Of a stretch of DNA of 64,000 bases, positions 15,944 through 23,421 are shown in pieces (the stretch's first letter is position 1; each line of letters opens with the position of its first letter). The position numbers and the translations under genes were made by a program. The stretch spans positions 441,971 to 505,970 of the forward strand of contig CP075367.1 in NCBI GenBank assembly GCA_019454165.1, written 5' to 3'. Below the pieces are notes generated by a model that saw only the letters and a program-made list of their open reading frames with translations, was not told where the DNA came from and searched no databases. This DNA is from Anaerolineales bacterium. GTDB lineage: Bacteria; Chloroflexota; Anaerolineae; Anaerolineales; UBA11579.

Positions 15944-15955
15944 AGCTACCTAAGC

Positions 15956-16636
15956 TTATCGGCGGCGAGTGCTCTTCTTGGCCGCTTTCTTGGCCGTCTT
16001 TTTAGCAGCTTTGCCAGCCGGGCGGCGGGTCTTGCCCGCCAGCGGGCGGCCAGCCGAAACCGGCAGGTTGCCGAAGCGAGCCTTCTCGCGGGCCGGCAGC
16101 GCCAGCAGCAAGGACCAGACGACCACGAAGGTCACCAGCTTGTCGAGCGGGTCAGAGAAAGTGCCCTGCGCCACGTTGGAGAGCAGCGCGTCCAGGCCGG
16201 CGGCGCGGAACGCAGCCACCAGCGCATCCGTGCCGGCGCCAACCACGCCACCGAACACATAGGTAGCGATGGGGGCCGACAGAATGGCGGAGAGCACACC
16301 GGTGATGATGCCGGCCAGAGCCGCCTTGCCGACGGTGTTGAACCAGCCGGAGCGGGCGAACACGCCCGCCAGGGCGCCGATGATGGCGGCCACGCCAGCC
16401 CAGGCGAACGCCTGCGGGAACAGGCCCGTCAGCGTCCACACCAGGTTGGAGAGGAAGCCGGTGGCGGCGCCAGCCCACGGGCCGACCAGGGCGCCCACCA
16501 GCACGGTGCCGATGGAGTCCAGGTACAGGGGCAGGCCGAGACGCAGCACCACGGTGCCCAGCGCCAGATTGAGTGCAATGCCTACGGCGATCAATGTGAT
16601 GCTAAGTGTTGTGAATTCCTTGCGCAAACTGTTCAT
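15956..16636 (-). CDS. ECF transporter S component with basic tail
   Basis: 226 residues. Residues 1-190 form about six membrane segments, including LYLDSIGT and GPWAGAATGFLSN, typical of one S-component group (COG4720-like). The last 35 residues are a lysine-alanine-rich tail ending KKSTRRR, resembling histone H1-like tails; this is not usual for S components. Ribosome site AAGGAGAT before the ATG. It is adjacent to the matching T and ATPase genes and a PfkB kinase. The substrate is unknown; a nucleoside or sugar is suggested only by the kinase. Confidence 0.82.
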   Translation of the reverse strand: MNSLRKEFTTLSITLIAVGIALNLALGTVVLRLGLPLYLDSIGTVLVGALVGPWAGAATGFLSNLVWTLTGLFPQAFAWAGVAAIIGALAGVFARSGWFNTVGKAALAGIITGVLSAILSAPIATYVFGGVVGAGTDALVAAFRAAGLDALLSNVAQGTFSDPLDKLVTFVVVWSLLLALPAREKARFGNLPVSAGRPLAGKTRRPAGKAAKKTAKKAAKKSTRRR

Positions 16637-16709
16637 TCGTTTTTCATCTCCTTAATTGTAGAAACACGAATTACGCGTCATTATACGAGAAGGCTTGCAG
16701 CCCCACTGT

Positions 16710-16715
16710 TAGAAT
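16710..16715 (+). promoter_or_regulatory. -10 element of the leaderless rnhA promoter
   Basis: TAGAAT, 10 bases before the ATG at 16726. It overlaps an earlier in-frame ATG (16714), which therefore cannot be on this transcript. Confidence 0.55.
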
Positions 16716-16725
16716 GCTGTCTGAT

Positions 16726-17157
16726 ATGCAGACACTTGTGGAAATTTTCTCAGACGGATCCTGCGAAGGAAACCCGGGCCGCGGCGGTTGGGCCGCCCTG
16801 GTGCGCACGAATGGGCAGGAGCGTGAGCTGAGCGGCAGTGAAGCCCATACGACCAACAATCGCATGGAGCTGACCGCGGCGCTGCGCGCCTTGGAGTCCT
16901 TGCCATCCGGCAGCCGCGTGCACTTCTTTACAGACTCGGAATATTTGCGCAAGGGCATTACCGAATGGCTGCCGGGCTGGGTGGCCCGCGGCTGGAAGCG
17001 CAAAGGCGGCGCGCTGGCGAATGTGGACCTGTGGCAGGCGCTGGCCAAGGTGATCCGCCAGCATGAGATCGAATGGCGCTGGGTGCGCGGCCACGCCGGC
17101 CATGCCGAGAACGAGCGGGTCGACCGCCTTGCCCGCAGCGCCATGCAGCGGGCGTAA
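16726..17157 (+). CDS. rnhA: Ribonuclease HI
   Basis: 143 residues. All RNase HI catalytic positions are visible: Asp in FSDGSCEGNPG, Glu in NNRMELTA, Asp in FTDSEY, and His/Asp in GHAGHAENERVDRLA. It degrades the RNA of RNA-DNA hybrids, removing primers and R-loops. The start at 16726 (MQTLVEIF) is chosen because the -10 hexamer overlaps the earlier ATG. Followed by a terminator and a tRNA on the other strand. Confidence 0.95.
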   Translation: MQTLVEIFSDGSCEGNPGRGGWAALVRTNGQERELSGSEAHTTNNRMELTAALRALESLPSGSRVHFFTDSEYLRKGITEWLPGWVARGWKRKGGALANVDLWQALAKVIRQHEIEWRWVRGHAGHAENERVDRLARSAMQRA

Positions 17158-17165
17158 AAAGCAAA

Positions 17166-17194
17166 AAAGCGGCTGGCAGAATGCCAGCCGCTTT
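17166..17194. terminator. Terminator after rnhA
   Basis: GCGGCTGGCA (17169-17178) / TGCCAGCCGC (17182-17191), loop GAA, A run before and short T run after. Serves rnhA and possibly tRNA-Cys from the other side. Confidence 0.8.
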
Positions 17195-17200
17195 ATCCTG

Positions 17201-17271
17201 AGGCGACGACGGGATTCGAACCCGTGGTCAGGGTTTTGCAGACCCTTGCCTTGCCACTTGGCCACGTCGCC
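17201..17271 (-). tRNA. tRNA-Cys (anticodon GCA)
   Basis: Acceptor GGCGACG/CGTCGCC, TTCGAATC T-loop, anticodon loop CTGCAAA and discriminator U, the Cys identity base. 71 nt, CCA not encoded. Confidence 0.95.
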
Positions 17272-17306
17272 GGAAGGGGCATTATACCTAGCGCACAATG
17301 CCCTAA

Positions 17307-17338
17307 AGAAAAACAGGCCAGCGGCCTGTTTTTCTTTT
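17307..17338. terminator. Bidirectional terminator between tRNA-Gly and tRNA-Cys
   Basis: AAAAACAGGCC (17309-17319) / GGCCTGTTTTT (17323-17333) followed by CTTTTTT. It separates the two - strand tRNA genes. Confidence 0.85.
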
Positions 17339-17343
17339 TTCTG

Positions 17344-17416
17344 AGCGGGCGACGAGACTCGAACTCGTGACCTTCTCCTTGGCAAGGAGATGCTCTACCA
17401 ACTGAGCCACGCCCGC
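17344..17416 (-). tRNA. tRNA-Gly (anticodon GCC)
   Basis: Acceptor GCGGGCG/CGCCCGC, D-arm GCTCAGTTGGTAGAGC, anticodon stem CTCCT/AGGAG with loop TGCCAAG reading GCC, and TTCGAGT T-loop. 73 nt. Confidence 0.95.
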
Positions 17417-17483
17417 AATGTACATATTATAGCCCGATTCATGTCCGGCTGTGAACCGTGCCAATTTCGTGGGGAGAAGCGTC

Positions 17484-17581
17484 GCTCGGCGTTAGCCGAG
17501 CAACACCTCTTTTACGCTGGAGAAGCGTTACTCGCCGCAGGCGAGTAGCTTTCTCCTGTAAGTCGGCGCGCTAGCGCCGAC
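17484..17581. repeat. Cluster of three GC-rich hairpins near tRNA-Phe
   Basis: GCTCGGC-GTTA-GCCGAGC (17484-17501); a nested hairpin with outer GGAGAAGC/GCTTTCTCC and inner ACTCGCC-GCA-GGCGAGT (17519-17556); and the palindrome GTCGGCGC-GCTA-GCGCCGAC at 17562-17581. The nested design matches hairpins near tRNA-Arg at 56.9-57.2 kb. Confidence 0.6.
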
Positions 17582-17586
17582 GAAGG

Positions 17587-17659
17587 TGCCGAGGGCCGGG
17601 ATCGAACCGGCGACACCGCGATTTTCAGTCGCGTGCTCTACCAACTGAGCTACCTCGGC
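17587..17659 (-). tRNA. tRNA-Phe (anticodon GAA)
   Basis: Acceptor GCCGAGG/CCTCGGC, D-arm GCTCAGTTGGTAGAGC, anticodon loop CTGAAAA, T-loop TTCGATC, discriminator A. 73 nt, CCA not encoded. Confidence 0.95.
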
Positions 17660-17723
17660 AAGTGGCCCACTGAGAGGCGAGGGCAGATTGTACAGGTGGG
17701 CAGGTAGCCTGTCAAGAAGCGCA

Positions 17724-17823
17724 CCGTCTTTGCGAGGCCGCCTGGCGGCCGAAGCAATCCCCAAACTGAAGTGCAAACCGGGTTGGGGATTGCTTCACTC
17801 GCTCTGCTCGCTCGTAATGACGG
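17724..17823. repeat. 100-bp palindromic dispersed-type repeat
   Basis: Ends CCGTCTTTGCGAG and CTCGTAATGACGG are imperfect inverted repeats (11 of 13). Inside is a perfect 14-bp pair GAAGCAATCCCCAA (17751-17764) / TTGGGGATTGCTTC (17783-17796). It resembles the widespread GTCATTGCGAG-type repeats of bacterial genomes. It abuts the stop codon of the acetyltransferase gene exactly. Confidence 0.65.
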
Positions 17824-18270
17824 TCAGGCGCTCCAGCCCTCACGCTGGCCGACGCGCTTAGCGGGCAGGCCAGCCCAGGTCTCGCCTTCGCCGGTGGACT
17901 GTAGCAGCACCGCGTTGGCGCCCAGCACCGTGCCGCGGCCGACCTTCAGCACGCCGTCCTTGCACAGTACCTTGCTGCCGGGGGCCAGGATGGCGTTGTC
18001 ACCGATCTCAATGCCCTCGAACTTCGACTGGCTGGCGGGCAGGTGTACATCGGCGCGGCCGAGGGTGACGCCCGGGTAGATCTTGACATTGGCGCCGATG
18101 ACGCTGCGCGGGTGGATGACCACGCCCACGCCGCCGTGCACGAGATCAAAGCCCGTGCCGATCTGGACCGAGCGCGGGATCTCGACCCCGAGCAGTTTGA
18201 GCGCATAGTAGGCCAGCACTCCGAGGACAGGAATGCGGCGGGCGGAGACGAGGAAGTTAGGAAAGGACAT
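17824..18270 (-). CDS. Hexapeptide-repeat acetyltransferase (serine acetyltransferase-like)
   Basis: 148 residues. A short N-terminal helix is followed by left-handed beta-helix repeats (VVIHPRSVIGANVKIYPGVTLG and others) and a C-terminal WAGLPAKRVG. Similar to the CysE/NodL catalytic half but lacking the long N-terminal domain of CysE, so the acceptor is uncertain. The ATG at 18270 is preferred over an upstream TTG (18285). A possible 30-residue frame overlaps its start. Confidence 0.82.
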   Translation of the reverse strand: MSFPNFLVSARRIPVLGVLAYYALKLLGVEIPRSVQIGTGFDLVHGGVGVVIHPRSVIGANVKIYPGVTLGRADVHLPASQSKFEGIEIGDNAILAPGSKVLCKDGVLKVGRGTVLGANAVLLQSTGEGETWAGLPAKRVGQREGWSA

Positions 18271-18349
18271 AGTAGGCCAGGGCAATGGCAGAGGTGTAGA
18301 CGAACAGGTGCAGCATGTGAAGGGAGGGCAGCGCCGGCAAATGCAACAT
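18257..18349 (-). CDS. Possible 30-residue hydrophobic peptide
   Basis: ATG at 18349 lies 1 base after the elp3 stop and the frame ends with TAA inside the first codons of the acetyltransferase gene. The peptide is hydrophobic in its second half. It could couple translation between the two genes or be chance; no homology is recognised. Confidence 0.25.
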   Translation of the reverse strand: MLHLPALPSLHMLHLFVYTSAIALAYYVLS

Positions 18350-18350
18350 G

Positions 18351-19970
18351 CTACAGATCCTTCACCATGTAGGTGCCGTGCAGCTGGTAGCCGCGGCCGG
18401 CATAGTAGCGGCGCGTGCCAACCGCGGCGATGACAGCCATGCGCCGGTAGCCTGCAGAGCGGGCTACGTCTTCGGCGTGGGCGAGCAGTTGGGTGCCGAG
18501 GCCGATGTGCTGGGCGGCGCCGTGCTGCTCAGCGCCGACCTCCAGCGATTGCCCGTAGACATGCACCTCGCGCACCAGGGCCGCGCCGGCCAGCTCAGCC
18601 AGGCTTGTATGCGGCGCGTCGGCCGCGGGCAGCGAGAGGCGCAGGAAGCCAGCCAACTTGTCCTCTGGCGTGACGAAGGACAGGAAATGCTCGTGGGCGT
18701 GCGGGGTGCTGTAGGGCACATCTCGCAGGGCCAGGGTTTCAGGCTGCACGGCGCGGCCGCGCACCTCGCGGCAGCGGATGCAGCGGCAGCGCTGGCCGCG
18801 ATGTTGCATGCGCTGGTGCACATCCATGCGCAGGCTGGTGCGCTTGTTGCCCTCGACCACGTTGGTGGATGGGATGTCTCGGATGACGCGGTTCACGCGG
18901 CAATACTCCGGAATGGCGGTCTTGAGCTCGGCCAGCAGTTCCACCAGTTCTTCAGTGGTGTAGGGCTGGTACTCGCCGCGTTGCCAGTGCAGATACAACT
19001 CGGCATTCTCAAGTAGCTGGGTTGGATAGATCTTGAGCTCGTCTGGGTTGTGGCCGGCCCACAACTTCTGGAAGTCCTCACGATCGGTCTGCGGGGTGGC
19101 GCCGAGCAGGTTGGGCATCAGGTGCAGCACGATCTTGAAGCCGGCGGCGCGCAGCTGGTCCACGGCGCGCTGGGTTTCGGCGGCGCTGTGGCCGCGCTTG
19201 TTCAGCTCCAGCACGCGGTCGTCAAAACTCTGCGCGCCGAGCTGGACCTTGGTGACGCCCAGGCGGCGCAGCCAGGCGATCTCGTCCGCATCCACATGGT
19301 CTGGGCGGGTCTCGATGGCCAGGCCAACGTTGCGGTGGGCGGCGGTCTCGTTGTAGGTGTGGGCCTCTTCCAGCGTGGCGAAAGGTACGCCATTCAGCGC
19401 CTCGAACATGCGCAGAACGAACTCCTCCTGGTAGGCGCGGGTGTAAGAGCTCCAGGTGCCGCCGAGGATGAGGAACTCGATCTTGTCCGTGGGGTGGCCG
19501 ACGGCCTCCAGCGCATCCAGGCGTGAGCGCACCTGGGCGAAGGGGTCGAACTGGTGTTGCAGGGCGCGCATAGCGCCGGGCTCGTCCGGCAGATAGCTCT
19601 TGGGCATACGCACATCGGTGGGGCAGAAGACGCACTTGCCCGGGCAGGGGTACGGCTTGGTGAGGACGGTGACCACGCTGACGCCGGAGAGCGAGCGCAT
19701 GGGCTTGAGGCGGATGCGGCGCAGCAGGGCCGGGTCTTCGGCCAGCTCGCCGGCCGCCACCAGCTGGCGGTAGGCGGCCACGAGAAACTGCTTGCCGATG
19801 TAGCCGCCGCCCTCGCCATCCAGCGGGTAGCGGCGCAAGGCCTCGGCCGGGCTGGCGCCGGCGCGCACGTCTTCCAGGATCAGGCGGGCGCGTTGCATGC
19901 GCTCGTGGGTGGGGAGTTTGGACTCCTCCCAGGCGTGGATGCGGGGTTCTTGCGGTGTAAGTAGAGTCAT
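18351..19970 (-). CDS. elp3: Elp3-type tRNA uridine-34 acyltransferase (radical SAM + GNAT)
   Basis: 539 residues. The N-terminal half has the radical SAM cluster CPGKCVFCPTD, followed by LGGTWSSY, GLAIETRPD and VQLGAQSFDD, all Elp3 hallmarks. A zinc-type cysteine cluster CRCIRCREV follows near residue 395, then a GNAT acetyltransferase domain (LGTQLLAHAEDVARSAGYRRM) at the C-terminus. Elp3 builds the carboxymethyl group on wobble uridine of tRNA. It is uncommon in bacteria but known in Chloroflexota such as Dehalococcoides. Bacterial Elp3 acts without the other Elongator subunits, consistent with none here. Confidence 0.92.
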   Translation of the reverse strand: MTLLTPQEPRIHAWEESKLPTHERMQRARLILEDVRAGASPAEALRRYPLDGEGGGYIGKQFLVAAYRQLVAAGELAEDPALLRRIRLKPMRSLSGVSVVTVLTKPYPCPGKCVFCPTDVRMPKSYLPDEPGAMRALQHQFDPFAQVRSRLDALEAVGHPTDKIEFLILGGTWSSYTRAYQEEFVLRMFEALNGVPFATLEEAHTYNETAAHRNVGLAIETRPDHVDADEIAWLRRLGVTKVQLGAQSFDDRVLELNKRGHSAAETQRAVDQLRAAGFKIVLHLMPNLLGATPQTDREDFQKLWAGHNPDELKIYPTQLLENAELYLHWQRGEYQPYTTEELVELLAELKTAIPEYCRVNRVIRDIPSTNVVEGNKRTSLRMDVHQRMQHRGQRCRCIRCREVRGRAVQPETLALRDVPYSTPHAHEHFLSFVTPEDKLAGFLRLSLPAADAPHTSLAELAGAALVREVHVYGQSLEVGAEQHGAAQHIGLGTQLLAHAEDVARSAGYRRMAVIAAVGTRRYYAGRGYQLHGTYMVKDL

Positions 19971-20045
19971 ACGGCTTCGCCGTTTAACCTGCGAAGGTTG
20001 GCCGAAATAGCGTCAGCACAGGTTCCCTTCGCAAGGTTGCTTTCT

Positions 20046-20051
20046 TATAAT
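20046..20051 (+). promoter_or_regulatory. -10 element of a leaderless promoter
   Basis: TATAAT 7 bases before the GTG start (20059) of the methyltransferase; no ribosome site is present. Confidence 0.55.
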
Positions 20052-20058
20052 CAGGGGT

Positions 20059-20799
20059 GTGGATGCTGGTGTAGCTCAACAATTGATCGCCCTGAATAGA
20101 GAATTCTATCAAACGCACGCCGAAGCGTTTTCGGCCACGCGCGGCCGTTTGCAAATGGGCACGGTGCGAGTGCTGGAAGGAGTCGCCGTCGATGCGCGCA
20201 TCCTTGACCTGGGCTGCGGCAACGGCGGGGTGGCGGTGCAGCTGGCGGCCAGCGGCCACCAGGGTGGCTATGTGGGCCTGGATTTTAGCGAGGGCTTGCT
20301 GCAGGCCGCCCGCCAGCGGCTGGCTGGGCATCCGGGTTACCCAGCGGAATTTATGCAGGCTGACTTGAGCGGCGAGTGGGCGGCAAATCTCAGCGGCGGG
20401 TTTGAGGTGGTGTTCGCTTTTGCGGTGCTGCACCATATCCCGGGGCGGGAGCTGCGCCTGGCGTTTCTGCGGCAGGTGCGCGGAATATTGAAAGCGGGCG
20501 GGTCTGAGACCCGCCCCTACGAGGGGTGCTTTATTCATTCGAATTGGCAGTTCATGCGCAGCCCCAAACTGGCGGCGCGGGTGCAGCCCTGGGCCGCCGC
20601 TGGGCTGGAGGAGAGCCAGGTGGACTCGGGCGACTATCTGCTCGACTGGCGCAGCGGAGGTACGGGCCTTCGCTATGTACACCAGTTCAGCGAGGAGGAG
20701 CTGGCCGGGTTGGCGGCGGAGGCGGGCTTTAGGGTGCATGAGCTGTTTTATTCCGACGGCAGCACGGGGGATCTGAGCTTGTATTCAATTTGGGGATAA
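20059..20799 (+). CDS. SAM-dependent class I methyltransferase
   Basis: 246 residues. Motif I ILDLGCGNGG (near residue 48), an acidic motif VGLDFSEG, and FAVLHHIPG (motif IV region) define the class I fold. Substrate unknown. The start is GTG, leaderless. After ILKAGG, the usual end of strand 5, the gene contains a 9-bp-stem palindrome (20496-20516) translated as SETRPYEG, which looks like an in-frame insertion of a dispersed repeat rather than native sequence. Confidence 0.85.
   Translation: MDAGVAQQLIALNREFYQTHAEAFSATRGRLQMGTVRVLEGVAVDARILDLGCGNGGVAVQLAASGHQGGYVGLDFSEGLLQAARQRLAGHPGYPAEFMQADLSGEWAANLSGGFEVVFAFAVLHHIPGRELRLAFLRQVRGILKAGGSETRPYEGCFIHSNWQFMRSPKLAARVQPWAAAGLEESQVDSGDYLLDWRSGGTGLRYVHQFSEEELAGLAAEAGFRVHELFYSDGSTGDLSLYSIWG
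20496..20520. repeat. Palindromic repeat inside the methyltransferase gene
   Basis: GGGCGGGTC-TGA-GACCCGCCC followed by CCTAC. Its style matches GC-rich palindromes in the intergenic gaps (for example 31070-31097). Confidence 0.5.
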
Positions 20800-21479
20800 C
20801 TCCCTCACCCGCTCGCTACGCTCGCGCCCTCTCCCTGTGGGAGAGGGCGGATACGCCACTGGTACATGACTCCGCCAAGTTGTTGTTCGAAAAGTCGGTG
20901 GGGGTATGGGGTGCAACTAAAAAGATATCTGGCGTTGGTTGTTTGCATATATCCTCCCTCAGGGGATTATGCATGTGTGGAGAGGGATGTGGGGGAAATT
21001 GGTGTATTTATCAAGGCGTTGAGCTTCTAGGTGTCAAAACACAGCCAATGCCGATTCCTGCTCGGCCCGCGCCTCTGGCGCAGGCTTCATTCGGAATGAC
21101 AAGTGGACTTGGTGGGCGCAGCATTCTGCGCCCCTACACTAGTTGGGTTGCAAACATCGCATCAATCGGTGTTCCTCGCAATGACAGGCAGATCTAGGGT
21201 GCATCAGCATACTGGGCCTGGCCCAAACAAGTGTGTCATTCTGACCGGGTTTGAGGAGCTACACCCGAATCGCCGAAGCCGGGCCAGGGAAGAATCCTTG
21301 TTGGCATGTCTTCTATGCAGTGATCATTTGTGGCTTACAAAGCGCATTGCGTGGAAGATGTGTCTTAACGGATTCCTCGCTGATGCGGGTTCGGCGGTCT
21401 GGTGAGGATTTTTGTTCCCGCTCGGAATGACAAGTGGACTTGGTGGCAGCATGCTGCGCCTCTTTGTGACTCGCGCTGA
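20800..21479. other. 680-bp non-coding, repeat-rich gap
   Basis: No supported gene. It holds a GCCCTCTCCC/GGGAGAGGGC hairpin (20826-20848), a segment around 21085-21137 (GGAATGACAAGTGGACTTGG then a GCGCAGCAT palindrome ending GCGCCCCTAC) that recurs at 21424-21461, and a 200-bp element (21233-21432). Open frames here run through the repeats and are not supported. Confidence 0.7.
21233..21432 (+). repeat. 200-bp long-hairpin repeat element, copy 1
   Basis: Begins GTGTCATTCTGACCGGG and ends CCCGCTCGGAATGACA; these ends are inverted repeats (13 of 15). The whole element is an imperfect palindrome: CGCCGAAGCCG...GAATCC on the left mirrors GGATTCC...CGGTTCGGCG-like sequence on the right. An inverted copy of the same length lies at 31106-31305. 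No transposase is encoded, so it is MITE-like. Confidence 0.75.
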
Positions 21480-22109
21480 TCACTTCACGGGATGGCGCAG
21501 GACGGTCTTGAGCTTGGCGGGGGCGGTGCGGCGCGGGTCGCCCAGGTAGATCTCGTGGTGCTTGCCGTTGGGCTTGAGGCCGTGCTCTTCGCTGAAGGCG
21601 ACCATGCGGGCAATGGTGGCAGGCTCGTCCGCGTAGGGGCCGAGGTGCATGACTTGCACGGCTTTGCCTTCGGCAAAGGCTTCAAAGCGGGCCGCATCCA
21701 GCATCGCCGGGTTCTTCTTGGCACGCACGGCTTCGACGCCTTCGGCAAAGATGGCCTTAGTGACGGGTGCAGGCTGCATGATCATGGCGGTGAAGTACCA
21801 GGTGTCCTTGCGGCTGGGCGTGAATTCCTTGTTGCTGCTCTTGCTCCACCACAAGCCTTCGAGCGGCATGACGGCATAGTCCACCGGATCAGTCTTGCGC
21901 TTCTTGCAGATGAACTTGATGGTGTACGACAGACTGTAGAGCGCTTCGACCGCGTTCTGATAATCCGGCGCATCGTCGACTTTGATGTTGGGCGGGATCT
22001 GCCCATCGATCATGATGAAGTTGAAGCGCGGCACGCTGACGAGGGAGACTTGTTTGGCGCTGGGGTTGTAGAGGTGTTTGTATTCTTTTTTGAGGTCTAA
22101 CTTTTTCAT
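21480..22109 (-). CDS. GyrI-like small-molecule-binding domain protein
   Basis: 209 residues. N-terminal KKEYKHLYNPSAKQVSLVSVP and FIMIDGQIPPN, central DYAVMPLEGLWW and C-terminal HGLKPNGKHHEIYLGDPRRT match the stand-alone GyrI-like family (COG4832). Members bind small amphipathic molecules and some hydrolyse toxins; the role here is unknown. A PadR regulator lies upstream on the same strand, separated by palindromic repeats. Confidence 0.8.
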   Translation of the reverse strand: MKKLDLKKEYKHLYNPSAKQVSLVSVPRFNFIMIDGQIPPNIKVDDAPDYQNAVEALYSLSYTIKFICKKRKTDPVDYAVMPLEGLWWSKSSNKEFTPSRKDTWYFTAMIMQPAPVTKAIFAEGVEAVRAKKNPAMLDAARFEAFAEGKAVQVMHLGPYADEPATIARMVAFSEEHGLKPNGKHHEIYLGDPRRTAPAKLKTVLRHPVK

Positions 22110-22165
22110 AGGAATCCCTCTGCTTGAGTCGAGTTATGTAAGGAGTTTCTAACTGCACTTTTTTT

Positions 22166-22330
22166 CAGGGGCTCCGCCCCTGTGACCCCGCCAAGGGGAA
22201 ACAGCTGTTTCCCCTTGGGATCCCCTTCGCAACGCTCAGTCGGGGTAGTGCAACCCGAGTTGATTCCTGGGGGTCCCGCGCCGCAAGTGAAGTAGATCGG
22301 CAGGTCATGTCGGTCAAAATTGAACCGACA
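22166..22330. repeat. Palindromes between padR and the GyrI-like gene
   Basis: CAGGGGC-TCC-GCCCCTG (22166-22182), a perfect 28-base palindrome centred on CAGCTG (22191-22218), and TGTCGGT/ACCGACA (22308-22330). The first is a common dispersed-repeat type in GC-rich genomes. The 266-bp gap has no gene. Confidence 0.55.
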
Positions 22331-22375
22331 CGGTGAGGCTCTGCTCCTTTGCAATTTAGTAGAACTGAGTTGAAG

Positions 22376-22930
22376 CTATAGATCTTCATCATCTTGTTCA
22401 GTGATCTGGCTTTCGAAGCGGGGGATGTAGCGGTCGAGCCAGTCGAGCTCGGTTTGGAGGGCATTGGCGCTGTATTCGAACATGCCCTGCAAGAAGGCGG
22501 GCAGGTTCTCGGCGCCCTGCCAGGCCTGCTCCACCTCCTGGATGCGCTCGAGCACATGGCGGCGGTACTGGCGCAGGGCGGCCACCGCATCCTGCGGGCG
22601 GATGCCGGGCAGGCCGGCCAAGCCGACGAGGAAGGCAGTATTGGCTTGGCCTGGGCCGCTGAGGGCGGCCAGGGTGGCCTGGTACCAGGCTTGCTGGCCG
22701 GCGGGCAAAATGCTGTAGACGCGCCGGGCCGGCCCTTTGCCCTGGGCGGGCTGCATCTGGCTGCTGATCCAGCCCTTCTTTTCAAGTTTGCTGAGCAGAT
22801 AATAAATTGAGGAGAAGCCAATATCTGCCCAGCGGCGCATGTTGCGCTGCTCAAGCACTTGTTCGATCTCGTAGCCGTGGCGAGGCGTTTCGGCCACAAG
22901 GCCGAGGATGGCGAGCTCTGCGTTCGTCAT
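22376..22930 (-). CDS. PadR-family transcriptional regulator
   Basis: 184 residues. N-terminal winged helix with AILGLVAETPRHGYEIEQ, SSIYYLLSKLEKKGWI and a C-terminal helical dimerisation domain, the standard PadR layout. PadR proteins repress nearby genes and are released by small ligands. Two dyads of ACTCTA/TAGAGT lie directly before its start codon, suggesting autoregulation; the upstream VOC protein and downstream GyrI-like protein are possible targets. Confidence 0.88.
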   Translation of the reverse strand: MTNAELAILGLVAETPRHGYEIEQVLEQRNMRRWADIGFSSIYYLLSKLEKKGWISSQMQPAQGKGPARRVYSILPAGQQAWYQATLAALSGPGQANTAFLVGLAGLPGIRPQDAVAALRQYRRHVLERIQEVEQAWQGAENLPAFLQGMFEYSANALQTELDWLDRYIPRFESQITEQDDEDL

Positions 22931-22933
22931 AAT

Positions 22934-22970
22934 ACTCTAGTGATAGAGTACTCTACTACGAGGATAGAGT
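22934..22970. promoter_or_regulatory. Candidate PadR operator
   Basis: Two dyads: ACTCTA-N4-TAGAGT (22934-22949) and ACTCTA-N9-TAGAGT (22950-22970), between the VOC gene stop and the padR start. Confidence 0.5.
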
Positions 22971-22981
22971 CAATGCCCCCG

Positions 22982-23356
22982 CTAGCGGTGCTGGTCGATG
23001 AGGATCGTGTTGCCGTCGGGGTCGATAACTACAAGATGACCCGGGCCGGACACTTTGTCCGGGTCGACTTCCGTTTGCAGCTCAACGCCCTGGTCCTTCA
23101 AATGTTGCTGGATCTGGCGTACGTCAGTGAACTCGGCCACATCTTTGCCGTTTTGATCCCAGCCGGGATTGAAGGTGATGAGATTGGCTTCGAACATGCC
23201 CTGGAAGAGGCCGATCAGCGTATCGCCGTTCTTCATGATGAGCCAGTTGTCTTCCTGCTTGCCGCCAAAGATGTGGAAGCCCAGTTTTTCGTAGAACTCA
23301 CGCGAAGCTTGAATGTCTTTGACTGCCAGGCTGGTCGAAAATGCTCCAAGATCCAT
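22982..23356 (-). CDS. VOC-family (glyoxalase/bleomycin-resistance fold) protein
   Basis: 124 residues. FSTSLAVKDIQASREFYEKLGF is the typical first beta-alpha unit, and GHLVVIDPDGNTILIDQ the second. VOC proteins bind a metal and act as lyases, dioxygenases or drug-binding proteins; function is not defined. The ATG at 23356 with GGGAGG upstream is chosen over a longer frame. Confidence 0.85.
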   Translation of the reverse strand: MDLGAFSTSLAVKDIQASREFYEKLGFHIFGGKQEDNWLIMKNGDTLIGLFQGMFEANLITFNPGWDQNGKDVAEFTDVRQIQQHLKDQGVELQTEVDPDKVSGPGHLVVIDPDGNTILIDQHR

Positions 23357-23409
23357 AACGCCTCCCGAACGGATGATGCCGTGAGTATATAGCATGCGCA
23401 TGGCTGGCG

Positions 23410-23415
23410 TAGAAT
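23410..23415 (+). promoter_or_regulatory. -10 element of leaderless recO promoter
   Basis: TAGAAT, 6 bases before the recO ATG. Confidence 0.5.
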
Positions 23416-23421
23416 GGCGGG

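Noticed and set aside
17484..17581. CRISPR array in the hairpin clusters
   Set aside because: Hairpins differ in sequence and spacing; there is no regular repeat-spacer pattern and no cas gene.
20790..21405. Open frames in the gap after the methyltransferase
   Set aside because: They run through palindromic repeats and have no protein features.
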